Positions 50,578-60,146 of a stretch of DNA of 64,000 nt are shown here, piece after piece. The stretch is taken from contig DASXVO010000038.1 in the NCBI GenBank assembly GCA_036504215.1, positions 1 through 64,000 on the forward strand, read 5' to 3'. Below the pieces are notes generated by a model that was given only the letters and a program-made list of their open reading frames with translations, was not told the origin of the DNA and did not search any database. Source of the stretch: Vicinamibacterales bacterium (lineage in GTDB: Bacteria > Acidobacteriota > Vicinamibacteria > Vicinamibacterales > Fen-181). Each line of letters starts with the position of its first letter. Positions within the stretch are counted from its first letter, which is position 1. The translations under genes were made by a program, and so were the position numbers.

Positions 50578-51952
50578 ACGGTTCCCGTCCCAACTCCTCG
50601 GCGAGTCGGGCCACCTCGCGCTTGAATACCCTGCCGCGTTCCGCGTAGTCGTGGAACATGTCGAAGCTCGCGCACGCCGGCGCAAGGAGCACCGTTCCAC
50701 CCGGCAGCGAGGCGGCAAACGCCGCCCGGACGGCCTCGGCCATCGATGCCACATCCACGACCGCGACCATGTCGCCGAGTGCCTCGCGGATGATCGGGCG
50801 CGCCTCGCCGATGGCAATCACCGCCGTCGAACGGCCCTTCAGTGCAGGCCGCAGGTCGCGAAGGTCTCCGCCCTTGAACTTCCCGCCGATGATCGGCACG
50901 AGCCGCTGCCCGAAGCTCTCGATCCCGCGTCGCGCCGCATCGACATTCGTGGCCTTCGAGTCGTTGACGAACCGGATGCCGGCCACGGTCATCACGGGTT
51001 CGAGCGCGTGCTCGAGCCCCGTGAACCCCGCGACGGCCTCTCGAATGGCTGCCGGCGGCACGCCTGCGAGCCGGGCCGTCGTCACCGCTGCCACCACGTC
51101 GGTCAACAGGTGACGGCCGATCAGCTTCACGTCGCTGACCGGCAGGATCGGAACGTCGTCTCGTCCGGGGTGCCGATCGACGATCCATCCGTCGTTCACC
51201 ACGGTCCCCTGTTCGATCCTCCTCTCGACCGCGAAGAACCGCGCCGGCGCCTTGGCGCGACGTTTCGCGAGCGACAGCGCCGGGCGATCGTCGGCGTTGA
51301 TCACCGCCCAGTCCTGCTGGCCCTGGTTGGCGAACACCCGAGCCTTCGCCGCGGAGTACTCCCGAAGATCCTTGTGCCGGTCGAGGTGGTCCGCCGACAG
51401 GTTCAGCAGCACGGCGATCCACGGGTGGAACTCGACCGTCGTCTCGAGCTGGAAGCTGCTCACCTCCACGACGTGGACCATGTCGTCGGTGGACGACTCG
51501 ATCTTGGCGGCGAGCGGTGCGCCGATGTTCCCGGCGACGGACCCGGGCACACCCCCCGCCGCCAGCATCCGCCCGATGAGCGTCGTCGTCGTCGACTTCC
51601 CCTTGGTTCCCGTGACCGCGATGATCCGACCGCGAAGGAGCCGACTCGCCAGTTCGATCTCACCAATGACCGGCACGCCCCGGCGCCGCGCACCCGCGAA
51701 CACTGGCTGACGACACGGGACACCCGGGCTCAGCACGACCATGTCGGCGTCATCGAACGTCGCGGCGGTGTGCGCGCCGAGTGCGAGCGTCAGGCCCGAG
51801 TCCCTCAATCGCGCCTGGTCCGGGAGGTCGCCGTTCAGGTCGGCCAGCGTGACGCGCGCACCGTGCCGGACCAGGTACTCCGCGGCGGCAATGCCGCTGC
51901 GGGCGGCCCCGACGACGACCACGCGCGTGCCGGCGACCTCCAACTCGGACAT
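50576..51952 (-). CDS. murD: UDP-N-acetylmuramoylalanine--D-glutamate ligase
   Basis: 458 residues. It adds D-glutamate to UDP-MurNAc-L-Ala. VVVVGAARSGIAAAEYLVRH starts the uracil-binding domain; VTGTKGKSTTTTLIGRML is the ATP loop; NLSADHLDRHKDL and VNDSKATNVDAARRGIES complete the ligase core. ATG 51952, 29 nt after mraY. Confidence 0.97.
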   Translation of the reverse strand: MSELEVAGTRVVVVGAARSGIAAAEYLVRHGARVTLADLNGDLPDQARLRDSGLTLALGAHTAATFDDADMVVLSPGVPCRQPVFAGARRRGVPVIGEIELASRLLRGRIIAVTGTKGKSTTTTLIGRMLAAGGVPGSVAGNIGAPLAAKIESSTDDMVHVVEVSSFQLETTVEFHPWIAVLLNLSADHLDRHKDLREYSAAKARVFANQGQQDWAVINADDRPALSLAKRRAKAPARFFAVERRIEQGTVVNDGWIVDRHPGRDDVPILPVSDVKLIGRHLLTDVVAAVTTARLAGVPPAAIREAVAGFTGLEHALEPVMTVAGIRFVNDSKATNVDAARRGIESFGQRLVPIIGGKFKGGDLRDLRPALKGRSTAVIAIGEARPIIREALGDMVAVVDVASMAEAVRAAFAASLPGGTVLLAPACASFDMFHDYAERGRVFKREVARLAEELGREP

Positions 51953-51981
51953 GGTTTCCGTCCCTCTTTCCGTCCGCGGCG

Positions 51982-53067
51982 CTATCGAAGCTTGAGCGTT
52001 GTCAGGCTGAAGAGCGCGCAGATGATCGCCATGATCACGAAGCGCGTCATCACCTTCGTCTCGGTCCAGCCCGCCAGCTCGAAGTGATGGTGCAGCGGCG
52101 CCATCCTGAACACGCGCCGGCCGGTCAGCCGAAACGACGCCACCTGCACGATCACCGAGAGTGCCTCGAGCACGAACACCCCGCCAACGATGACCAGCAG
52201 GATCTCCTGCTTGATCAGGATCGCAACCGTACCGAGCGCCGCACCCAGGGCGAGCGACCCCACGTCGCCCATGAAGATCTCAGCGGGGTGGGCGTTGTAC
52301 CAGAGAAACGCCAGGCTCGCCCCCACCAGCGAGCCGCAGAACACCGTCAACTCGCCCGCCTCCGGCAGCCGGATCAGCAGCAGGTACTCCGCAAACACAC
52401 GGTGGCCGGTCACGTACGCCAGCGCCGTGAACGTGGATGCGGCAATCGCGAACGTGCTGATGGCCAGGCCGTCGAGGCCGTCGGTCAGGTTGACGGCGTT
52501 CGAGGCACCCACGAGAACGACGACTGCGAAGACCGCGTATCCCCACCCGAGGTCCGGAATCAGCCGCTTGAAGAACGGGAAGATCAGCCGCGTACTGTAG
52601 AGCGCGTGCTCCGACAGCACGAGGAGCGTGATCCCGACCGTCACCGCCACCGCCACCTGCCACGCGAGCTTGAAGCGCGGCCGCAGCCCGTGATGTGAAT
52701 GGCGGACGATCTTCAAGTAGTCGTCCGCGAACCCGATCGCGCCGAACGCCGCGGTGGTCAGCACGGCGATCCACACGTCCACGTTCGTCAGATCGGCCCA
52801 CAGCAGTGTGGGCACCAGCGCCGCCCACAGGATCAGCAGGCCGCCCATCGTCGGGGTCCCGGCCTTCCCCCGGTGGCTGGCCGGTCCCTCGTTCCGGATC
52901 ACCTGCCCGATCTGGAACTCCCGCAGCGTCCTAATCAGCCACGGACCGAGCACGAGCCCGAGCGCCAGCGCCGTCAGACTCGCGGCCGCCGTACGGAACG
53001 TGATGTACCGCGTCACGTTCAGCGCGGGCATCCACCCACGCAACGGGTAGAGCAGGTGGAAGAGCAT
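51982..53067 (-). CDS. mraY: Phospho-N-acetylmuramoyl-pentapeptide-transferase
   Basis: 361 residues, ten membrane helices. It moves phospho-MurNAc-pentapeptide to undecaprenyl phosphate (lipid I). Signature blocks: [17 protein letters not shown], the Asp pair in [34 protein letters not shown] and [17 protein letters not shown]; the tail [20 protein letters not shown] is universal. ATG 53067 shares one base with the murF stop (TGATG). Confidence 0.97.
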   Translation of the reverse strand: MLFHLLYPLRGWMPALNVTRYITFRTAAASLTALALGLVLGPWLIRTLREFQIGQVIRNEGPASHRGKAGTPTMGGLLILWAALVPTLLWADLTNVDVWIAVLTTAAFGAIGFADDYLKIVRHSHHGLRPRFKLAWQVAVAVTVGITLLVLSEHALYSTRLIFPFFKRLIPDLGWGYAVFAVVVLVGASNAVNLTDGLDGLAISTFAIAASTFTALAYVTGHRVFAEYLLLIRLPEAGELTVFCGSLVGASLAFLWYNAHPAEIFMGDVGSLALGAALGTVAILIKQEILLVIVGGVFVLEALSVIVQVASFRLTGRRVFRMAPLHHHFELAGWTETKVMTRFVIMAIICALFSLTTLKLR

Positions 53068-54491
53068 CAGCCGAACTCGGCGGCCAGGCGATCCACCACC
53101 CGTTCCGTCCTGATGCCGCGCGACCCCTTCACCAGCACGAGATCCCCGGCGCGCACCGCGGCCGCGACCAGGTCCGCCGCCGCCTCACTGGTCTCTGCGT
53201 GGCACACCTGCGTCGCCGGCAAACCCGCGTCCAGGCTCGCTCGGCCAAGTGCCCGCGCCGGCTCGCCACCGACCGTAATCAGCAGCGAGAGCCCGGACGC
53301 TGCCGCCACACGGCCGCACGTTTCGTGCAGCGCCACGCTCTGTTCGCCGAGCTCGAGCATCTCGCCGAGCACCGCAACACGCCGCGTGAATCCCCGTTCA
53401 GCCGCGATGACCTTCAGCACACCCTGGACGGCCCGCGGGTTCGAGTTGTACGCGTCGTCCACCACCGTGACGCCACCGGGAAGCCGCATCACCTCACCGC
53501 GATGAAGAGCGGGGCGCAGCGTCTTCGCACGTTCCACCATGTCCGCCAGCGGAACGCCGAACTGCAGTCCAACTCCGATGGCCGCCAGCGCGTTGGCCAT
53601 GTTCCCCCGCCCGAGCAGCGGCACCAACAGATGCGCGTCGCCGTCGTTCGTCCGAACGAGCGCGCGCGTGCCGTCGAGTCCCGCGTCCTCGATATCGAGC
53701 GCCTGCACCGTCGCACCGTCCGAGGCGCCGAAGGTCACGCGCAGACCTGGGAACTCCTCGGTTCGCACCATCACGCGCGGATCGTCCGCATTGGCGACGA
53801 GCACGGTCGTGTCCCGCGCGTTCTCCAGGACCTCGGCCTTCGCGTCGGCGATGGCATCGAGCGACCCGAAGAACTCGATGTGTACCTCTGCGACGTTCGT
53901 CCACACCCGCACGTCCGGTTCGGCGATCGCCACCAGCCTGCTGATCTCTCCGACGTGGTTCATCCCGAGTTCGACCACCGCGACTTCGGCCCCCCGTCTG
54001 AGCTCGAGCAGCGAGAGGGGCAAGCCGATGTGGTTGTTCAGGTTTCCGCTCGAACGCATCACCCGGTGGCGCAGGCTCAGGAACGCGGCGGCCATCTCCT
54101 TCGTCGTCGTCTTCCCCGCGCTCCCGGTGATGCCGACGACGCGGGCCCCGGACTTCCGGCGGACCCACCGGGCGAGCCGCTGAAGCGCGTACGTGGTGTC
54201 GGGCGCCACAATCAGCAATCGGTGGCCGAGCCGCGCCGGATCGAGGCCCGGCATCGGCCGCCCGATCAGGACGCCGCACGCCCCGCGGTCGAGCGCGTCA
54301 TCGACGAACTCGTGGCCGTCCAGCCGTTGTCCCTGTATGGCGATGTAGAGATCACCGGGTTCGAGCGTTCGGCTGTCGATCGAGAACCCCGACACCTCGG
54401 TGTCAGGAGCCCCCGAGAGCTGCCGGCCCTTGACCGCGTCGACGATGTCAGCCGCCGTCACCCTCATCCCGTCCCACCAGTCGAAAGCCAC
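53067..54491 (-). CDS. murF: UDP-N-acetylmuramoyl-tripeptide--D-alanyl-D-alanine ligase
   Basis: 474 residues. It adds D-Ala-D-Ala to the tripeptide. [23 protein letters not shown] loop [32 protein letters not shown] and [17 protein letters not shown] are characteristic. The start may be GTG 54491 or ATG 54467 ([12 protein letters not shown]), the latter closer to the family N terminus. The gap to murE is 38 nt. Confidence 0.96.
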   Translation of the reverse strand: MAFDWWDGMRVTAADIVDAVKGRQLSGAPDTEVSGFSIDSRTLEPGDLYIAIQGQRLDGHEFVDDALDRGACGVLIGRPMPGLDPARLGHRLLIVAPDTTYALQRLARWVRRKSGARVVGITGSAGKTTTKEMAAAFLSLRHRVMRSSGNLNNHIGLPLSLLELRRGAEVAVVELGMNHVGEISRLVAIAEPDVRVWTNVAEVHIEFFGSLDAIADAKAEVLENARDTTVLVANADDPRVMVRTEEFPGLRVTFGASDGATVQALDIEDAGLDGTRALVRTNDGDAHLLVPLLGRGNMANALAAIGVGLQFGVPLADMVERAKTLRPALHRGEVMRLPGGVTVVDDAYNSNPRAVQGVLKVIAAERGFTRRVAVLGEMLELGEQSVALHETCGRVAAASGLSLLITVGGEPARALGRASLDAGLPATQVCHAETSEAAADLVAAAVRAGDLVLVKGSRGIRTERVVDRLAAEFG

Positions 54492-54529
54492 TCCTCGAAA
54501 CCACTCCCGGAGCGGTCCAGGAACGCCGG

Positions 54530-56071
54530 CTACGCGCCGCGCCGGCGGTCCAACGCCTCGCGGGCCACCAGGACGTCGTCGAACGGCAGTTCGCGGTCGC
54601 CGATGACCTGGTACTTCTCATGGCCCTTCCCCGCCAACAACACGACGTCATCGGGTTTCGCCAGGCTGATCGCGCGCTCGATCGCAGCCCGTCGATCGAC
54701 AATCCCCATGTGCGGCGTGGAGCGCGGCGGCGTGTAGTTCTGCTGGGCCTCGCGCGCGTCGGCGGGCCGCGCACGTTCCGACGGCACGACGATGCCGCGC
54801 TTGATCTCCTCGATGATCTCGGCCGGATCCTCGCCCCGTGGGTTGTCCGAGGTGACAATGACGAGATCGCTCAACCGCGCGGCCACCGCGCCCATCAGCG
54901 GCCGCTTCGTGCGATCCCGCTCTCCGCCCGCACCGAACACCGTGATGAGGCGCTGCCGGGCGAGCGGGCGCGCCGTCTCCAGCAGGTTCTTCAGCGCGTC
55001 GTCGGTGTGCGCGTAGTCAACCACCACGGTGATGTCGTCGGCGGGACCGGAGACGACCTGGAACCGGCCGGGCACGCCCTCGAGCTCCGCGAGCCCGCGC
55101 TCGATGGCCGCCGTCGGCAGGTCGCACGCGATCGCCGCGCCGATCGCGGCGAGCACGTTGTACACGTTCGGCCGCCCGACGAGGCGTGACCGCACCTGCA
55201 CGGCGCCCCTCGGCGTCGCCGCGGCAAAGCTGAGCCCCTGGAGGGAGTCGACAATTGCGGTCGGGTGGATGTCGGCGCGGCGATCGATCGCGTACGTCAG
55301 CGAACGCCGGGCGGTTCCAGCCAGCAACGCCCCGCGCGGGTCGTCGAGGTTGATCACGGCGGTCGCCGAGGGCGACAGCATCTCGAACAACCGCCGCTTG
55401 GCCGCGAAGTACGAGTCCATGTCGCGGTGGTAGTCGAGGTGGTCGCGCGTCAGGTTCGTGAAGACCCCTGCGGAGAACTCCGTCTCGTCCACCCGGTGCT
55501 GCGACAGCGCGTGCGAGGAGACTTCAATGGCCGCCGCCAGGCAGCCCTTCGAGACCATCTCCCGCAGCATGTGCTGGACGTCGACGGCCTCGGGCGTGGT
55601 TCGCGTCGCGCTACGCTCCTCGTCGCCCACACGGTAGACCACCGTACCCAGCATGCCGCATCGGATGCCGGCCGCCTCGAAGAGCGCGCTGACGAGATAC
55701 GCCGTCGTCGTCTTGCCGTTGGTCCCGGTGATTCCGACCACCTGCATCTCGCGGCTCGGATGCTGGTAGAACGCACCGGCGAGCCTCGCCAGTGCGAGGC
55801 GCGCATCGGGCACGACGATCCACGGCGCCTGGAGATCGGGAGGCGGAGCACTCTCGCTCACGACGGCCAGCGCGCCCCTCGACAGCGCCTGCACCGCAAA
55901 GGCGCTGCCGTCGGACTTCAGGCCCTTCAGCGCGATGAACACCGACCCCGCCGTGACCTTCCTCGAGTCGTACGCGAGGCCCTTGACGGGTCGACCGAGC
56001 GCCGAGTCCGGGTCCACGCCGGTGGGCGGTGCGAGATCGCCGAGCGCCTGCAGGAGTTCACCGAGCGTCAT
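54530..56071 (-). CDS. murE: UDP-N-acetylmuramoyl-tripeptide synthetase (meso-DAP type)
   Basis: 513 residues. ATP loop is GITGTNGKTTTAYLVSALFE. The amino-acid specificity motif is DNPR (VIVTSDNPRGEDPAEIIEEI), which marks meso-diaminopimelate addition rather than lysine and predicts DAP-type peptidoglycan. ATG 56071 overlaps the ftsI stop by 4 nt (ATGA); the longer frame is unlikely. LLAGKGHEKYQVIG is the family tail motif. Confidence 0.97.
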   Translation of the reverse strand: MTLGELLQALGDLAPPTGVDPDSALGRPVKGLAYDSRKVTAGSVFIALKGLKSDGSAFAVQALSRGALAVVSESAPPPDLQAPWIVVPDARLALARLAGAFYQHPSREMQVVGITGTNGKTTTAYLVSALFEAAGIRCGMLGTVVYRVGDEERSATRTTPEAVDVQHMLREMVSKGCLAAAIEVSSHALSQHRVDETEFSAGVFTNLTRDHLDYHRDMDSYFAAKRRLFEMLSPSATAVINLDDPRGALLAGTARRSLTYAIDRRADIHPTAIVDSLQGLSFAAATPRGAVQVRSRLVGRPNVYNVLAAIGAAIACDLPTAAIERGLAELEGVPGRFQVVSGPADDITVVVDYAHTDDALKNLLETARPLARQRLITVFGAGGERDRTKRPLMGAVAARLSDLVIVTSDNPRGEDPAEIIEEIKRGIVVPSERARPADAREAQQNYTPPRSTPHMGIVDRRAAIERAISLAKPDDVVLLAGKGHEKYQVIGDRELPFDDVLVAREALDRRRGA

Positions 56072-58089
56072 GGACGCAACCCCGGGTTGACGTCGCGGTT
56101 CGGCTGCCGGCCGAGCCCGAGCTTGCACGAGCCGCCTTGTTCGAGCGGCGTGCCCGGCGACGGGTACTGCTCGAGCACGATGCCGTCGCCGGCAAGGCGC
56201 GCGCTCAATCCGAGGCGCGCGAGCACTCGAAGCGCCTCGCGTCCACTCAGACCGCGCAGTTCCGGCAGCACGATCTGGCCGGACGCATCGGCCCCCGGCG
56301 GGGGCAGAATGGTGAGCGGCACGGCCGGCCCCGCAACCCTGACGGCGCCGTCCGGATGGCGGACCAGCACCGGGGGAACCGGGTTGATCGTGGGGCAGAC
56401 GGCCAGATGCCGCAGGGCGTCCTCCGCGATCCGCTTGAACACGGGGGCCGAGACCACTCCACCGTAGTAGCCGTGACCGTGCGGCGAGTCGATGACGACG
56501 ATAATCGTGAGCACCGGACTTCGCGACGGCACGAAGCCGACGAACGACGAGTTGTAGTCGGTCTTCGAATAGTGCCCGTTGACCAGCTTGCCGGCGGTTC
56601 CGGTCTTGCCGGCAACGGTGAAGCCCTCGATGGCCGCCGTCTTGGCCGTGCCGCGCTCCACGACACCTTCCATGATCGACGTGAGTTCAGCCGCCGTCTC
56701 CGGCGTCACGGCCCGGCGGATGACCTTCCGCGGGACCACCGCCCGCCTGTTGCCCTCGATCACCGCCCTGAGCACCCGCGGCTGCAACAGTTCACCGCCA
56801 TTCGCGACGGCGCTCGCCGCGGCTGCCATCTGGAGCGGCGTCACCCCAATCTCGTAGCCCATCGAGACGGATGCCAGCGTGCTGTCGGTCCACTTCGCGG
56901 GATCCCAGACGATGCCGGCGTTCTCGCTGGGGAAATCGGGCGAGAGACGCGTCCCGAAACCGTAGCGCCGGACGAACCGACCGAGCCGGTCGGCCCCTAT
57001 CCGGAAGCCGATCTTCGCCGCGCCGATGTTGCTCGACTTCACGATCACATCGACGAAGGAAAGCACCCAGTGGGGGGTCGTGTCCCTGATGAGCCTGGAG
57101 CCGAACGCGTATTGCCCGGCGCCCGTGTCGATCATGTCGCCCGGCGACATCACCTTCTCATCGAGCGCGGCCGAGGCGGTCACGATCTTGAACGTGGAGC
57201 CCGGTTCGTAGACGTCCTGCACGGCCCGATTCCGGCGCTCGTCTTCCGGCGCCTTGCCGAACGCGTTCGGGTTGAACGTCGGCTCGTTGGCCATCGCCAG
57301 GATTTCGCCGGTCGTGGGATCCATGATCACCACGCTGCCACCCCGGGCGTTGTTCTCCTTGACGCCGATTTGCAGCTCGCGTTCGGCGATGTGCTGCAGG
57401 TATTCGTCGATGGTCAACTCGAGCGTCGCACCCGGCACCGGCGGATCGCCCACCCGGCTGAACGTGTGCTGCAGGGCGTCGTTCTGGACGAGCACCATCC
57501 CTGATCGCCCCCGGACCGTCCGGTCATACGTCGCCTCGAGACCGCTCAGTCCGTTGCCATCGACGCCGACGTAGCCGAGCAGGTGCGCCGCAAGCTCGCG
57601 ATTCGGATAGAACCGCCGCGGCTTCGCCATCAGGCCGATCCCCTCGAGCTTCAGAGCGCTGACGCGACGGGCCTGTTCGATCGAGACCTGCCGGCGCACG
57701 TACGCGAAGTACGCGGTGTGACGGTCGAGCCGCTTCGTCAGGTCGGCGACCTCCGCAGGTCCGCAGTCACCGAGCGCCTCGCACAGTCGGGCGGCTGTAG
57801 CGGCGGGTATCTGCACGTCTGCCGGTACCGCGATGACGGCGTCCCCATCGACGCTGTACGCGAGCAGGCGGCCGTGGCGATCGAGGAACTCTCCCCGCCG
57901 CGCGGGCACCTCAATCAGCCGCATCTGCTGGCGCTCGGCCAGCGCCTGGAACTCCTGGTGCTGGTAGACCTGCAGGTCCACGAGGCGGCCGACGATGCCG
58001 ACCGACCAGAGGGCGAAGATCGCGCCGACGATCAGGAGGCGGGTGCGGACCACGCGTCGCCAGGCGTTCGCAGCGGGCTGTTCGACCAT
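56068..58089 (-). CDS. ftsI: FtsI/PBP3-type peptidoglycan transpeptidase with PASTA domain
   Basis: 673 residues. A membrane anchor (LLIVGAIFALWSVGIVGRLV) and PBP dimerisation domain lead to the transpeptidase domain: Ser 298 in PGSTFKIVTA, SxN in VKSSNIGAAK and KTGT in VAGKTGTAGK. A C-terminal PASTA domain (VLPELRGLSGREALRVLARL, then YPSPGTPLEQG) is present, unlike in enterobacterial FtsI. It cross-links septal peptidoglycan with FtsW. ATG 58089, 9 nt after ftsL. Confidence 0.95.
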   Translation of the reverse strand: MVEQPAANAWRRVVRTRLLIVGAIFALWSVGIVGRLVDLQVYQHQEFQALAERQQMRLIEVPARRGEFLDRHGRLLAYSVDGDAVIAVPADVQIPAATAARLCEALGDCGPAEVADLTKRLDRHTAYFAYVRRQVSIEQARRVSALKLEGIGLMAKPRRFYPNRELAAHLLGYVGVDGNGLSGLEATYDRTVRGRSGMVLVQNDALQHTFSRVGDPPVPGATLELTIDEYLQHIAERELQIGVKENNARGGSVVIMDPTTGEILAMANEPTFNPNAFGKAPEDERRNRAVQDVYEPGSTFKIVTASAALDEKVMSPGDMIDTGAGQYAFGSRLIRDTTPHWVLSFVDVIVKSSNIGAAKIGFRIGADRLGRFVRRYGFGTRLSPDFPSENAGIVWDPAKWTDSTLASVSMGYEIGVTPLQMAAAASAVANGGELLQPRVLRAVIEGNRRAVVPRKVIRRAVTPETAAELTSIMEGVVERGTAKTAAIEGFTVAGKTGTAGKLVNGHYSKTDYNSSFVGFVPSRSPVLTIIVVIDSPHGHGYYGGVVSAPVFKRIAEDALRHLAVCPTINPVPPVLVRHPDGAVRVAGPAVPLTILPPPGADASGQIVLPELRGLSGREALRVLARLGLSARLAGDGIVLEQYPSPGTPLEQGGSCKLGLGRQPNRDVNPGLRP

Positions 58090-58098
58090 GAGGCACTC

Positions 58099-58524
58099 CT
58101 ACCGCTTGGCGACAACCGACGATGGCGGCTGATCGGGCGGCACGACCCGCTCGATCACGATGGCGTTGGTGGGCGTGGGCGCGACGAGATTCAGCTCAGT
58201 CGTTGCGAGCTTCTCGATACGGGCGGGGGACCGCAGCGTTTCGATCTCGAGGCGCAGATGGCGCGCCGTGCCCTCCTCTCGCGCCCGCGCCCGCTGCACA
58301 TCCTCGAGCCGGTAGCCGTGCGAGATCAGACCATATCGCTGCCAGCCGTCGAACAGCGCCGCGACCACCAGCACCAGGCCGATGAGCAGCCAGCGGCGGA
58401 ACTCACGCTGACGCGCCGGATCCACCTCCAGCCGAATCGGTTGGTTGGGGATCGGCGGATTGACCTCGAAGCCGATCGTGTCGATGGCCCTGCCGTGCAT
58501 GCCCCGGTCCTTTCGCTCACGCAA
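58099..58524 (-). CDS. ftsL: Cell division protein FtsL
   Basis: 141 residues, low conservation as usual; the call rests on position and layout. One membrane helix (WLLIGLVLVVAALFDGWQRY) is followed by a periplasmic coiled coil (YRLEDVQRARAREEGTARHL) and LRSPARIEKLATTELNLVAP, the usual FtsL end. The start is GTG 58524, overlapping rsmH by 8 nt, or ATG 58500 with AAAGGA upstream. It should pair with FtsB, not in this window. Confidence 0.8.
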   Translation of the reverse strand: MRERKDRGMHGRAIDTIGFEVNPPIPNQPIRLEVDPARQREFRRWLLIGLVLVVAALFDGWQRYGLISHGYRLEDVQRARAREEGTARHLRLEIETLRSPARIEKLATTELNLVAPTPTNAIVIERVVPPDQPPSSVVAKR

Positions 58525-59407
58525 TCCGTTCGAGTGCCCGCAGCCGCGCGCTGCGCGCCCGCGGGTTCGCCACGACCTCCTCGTCGGTGGGTGGCAGCGG
58601 CTTCTTCGTCAGGATTCGGAACGACCCCTGTTCTTGCGTGACCAACCGTCGCAGCGTGTGCTTGACGATCCGGTCTTCCAATGAATGAAAGGCGATCATC
58701 GCCAGCCGTCCGTTCGGCGCGAGCCGTTGGCAGGCGTGGCCGATGAACGCGTCGAGTCCTTCGAGTTCCTCGTTCACCCGGATGCGCAGCGCCTGAAACG
58801 TGCGCGTGGCCGGATGGATCGGGCTGTATCCGCGGCGCGGGACGGCGCGCCGGACGATCGCGGCCAACTGCCCCGTCGTCGCAACCGGCGCTTCCTGTCT
58901 CGCCTCGACTATTGCCCGTGCAATCCGTCGTGAGTACCGCTCCTCGCCGAACTGATAGACGAGGTCGGCGAGTTCCTTCTCCGGCAGCCCGGCAATCAGG
59001 TCGGCTGCGGTGATCCCCGACGACCGGTCCATGCGCATGTCGAGGGGCTCGTCGCGTTGAAAGCTGAAGCCCCGGCCTTCGCCGTCGAACTGCAGCGACG
59101 AGACACCGAGATCGACGAGGACGCCGTCCACCCGGTCGATGGTGCGCGCGTCGAGCACACGGTTCAGCTCGCGGTAGTCGGCGTGCACGAGAACGACGCG
59201 TTCCCCCCAGCGAGCCAGCCGGTCGGACGCCACCGCGAGCGCATCGGCGTCGCGATCGATCCCGACCACGCGCGTGGCGCCGGCTTCGAGCAGCGCGTCC
59301 GCATGCCCACCCAGCCCGATCGTGCAGTCGACAAACAGTCCGCCACGAGCCGGTGCGAGAGCCGTCAGCACTTCCGCTCTCATGACCGGCACGTGTCCGG
59401 GCATCAC
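58517..59407 (-). CDS. rsmH: 16S rRNA (cytosine-1402-N4)-methyltransferase RsmH
   Basis: 296 residues (formerly MraW). HVPVMRAEVLTAL begins the protein; SAM motif VDCTIGLGGHADALLEAGA; DGVLVDLGVSSLQFD and GRGFSFQRDEPLDMRMD are family-specific, as is MIAFHSLEDRIVKH. GTG 59407 overlaps the mraZ stop (GTGA), or ATG 59404 directly after it. Confidence 0.97.
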   Translation of the reverse strand: MMPGHVPVMRAEVLTALAPARGGLFVDCTIGLGGHADALLEAGATRVVGIDRDADALAVASDRLARWGERVVLVHADYRELNRVLDARTIDRVDGVLVDLGVSSLQFDGEGRGFSFQRDEPLDMRMDRSSGITAADLIAGLPEKELADLVYQFGEERYSRRIARAIVEARQEAPVATTGQLAAIVRRAVPRRGYSPIHPATRTFQALRIRVNEELEGLDAFIGHACQRLAPNGRLAMIAFHSLEDRIVKHTLRRLVTQEQGSFRILTKKPLPPTDEEVVANPRARSARLRALERIA

Positions 59408-59871
59408 GTGTCCTGCGCGGCGCTGCCACGGCGCAGCAGGTCAGCCACCACCCGCATGTCGTCGTCGTTGAACGGCTCCTGCACGAGCTTCGTACGCAGT
59501 CGCTCGAGGTTCCAGACTTGCAGATGGTCGTAGTCGCCGACCACATCCACCTCGCCGGTCATCGCCGTCTGCTCGCGCAGGCGCGGATGAACCAGAACGC
59601 GTCCCTGGTTGTCGATCTCCGCCGCCTGACCGTAGAAGCTGGTATGCTGGAAGAAGCGGTTGATGGCGGGATCGCGTACGAGCCCTTGCGCCCCGAGGCG
59701 GCGCTCGAGTTCGGCCCAGACGGGCATGGGGTAGATGCGGACGCAGTCACCCGCAAAGCTGGTCACGAAGAGCTGGCGCCCGTGCCGTTCCTCGATGAGG
59801 GTGAGGAAGTCGCGAGGGATCTTCAGCCGGCTTTTGTCGTCGATCTTCGCCGGGAAGCTGCCCCGAAACAT
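59404..59871 (-). CDS. mraZ: Transcriptional regulator MraZ
   Basis: 155 residues. MraZ binds repeats in its own promoter and represses the dcw cluster. Two SpoVT/AbrB-like halves are visible: FRGSFPAKIDDKSRLKIPRD and QAAEIDNQGRVLVHPRLREQ, with the DxxxR signature in each. ATG 59871 fits the family N terminus and has GGAGG upstream; the longer frame would read through the promoter. First gene of the 16-kb division cluster. Confidence 0.96.
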   Translation of the reverse strand: MFRGSFPAKIDDKSRLKIPRDFLTLIEERHGRQLFVTSFAGDCVRIYPMPVWAELERRLGAQGLVRDPAINRFFQHTSFYGQAAEIDNQGRVLVHPRLREQTAMTGEVDVVGDYDHLQVWNLERLRTKLVQEPFNDDDMRVVADLLRRGSAAQDT

Positions 59872-59880
59872 CCGCGTCCT

Positions 59881-59904
59881 CCACTTGACTCCACCTGAGA
59901 CCAC
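59881..59904 (-). promoter_or_regulatory. MraZ operator: three GTGG boxes at 10-bp spacing
   Basis: On the minus strand GTGG occurs at 59904-59901, 59894-59891 and 59884-59881, exactly 10 bp apart. Known MraZ sites are short G-rich direct repeats one helical turn apart (TGGGN in E. coli, GTG-based in mollicutes). The boxes span the predicted transcription start and the last overlaps the ribosome-binding site. Confidence 0.8.
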
Positions 59905-59908
59905 TCGG

Positions 59909-59937
59909 ATGGTAGAAGACCTGCAGAGCCTTGTCAA
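59909..59937 (-). promoter_or_regulatory. mraZ promoter
   Basis: On the minus strand a perfect TTGACA (59937-59932), 17-nt spacer and TACCAT (59914-59909). Transcription would start near 59902, at the first GTGG box. The rest of the 275-bp gap to the divergent ychF-like gene shows no clear plus-strand promoter. Confidence 0.75.
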
Positions 59938-60146
59938 TCACTAAGAAACAGAGGGGGTTGGCCTTGCGTGCAGCCTCGTCAGATATTCGCCTTTGATTCG
60001 CTTTTTCCCGCCGCCAGGGCTCGACTCGGAAGCTACACGCCGCGCGCTCACCGGCCCGCCCGGGCCCCGGATCAACTGCCGGCCGGAACAGGTTGGAGGA
60101 GAGCGCGGATGTCCAGGCGGTGACCGTGATAGCATGTCCGTTTGCC

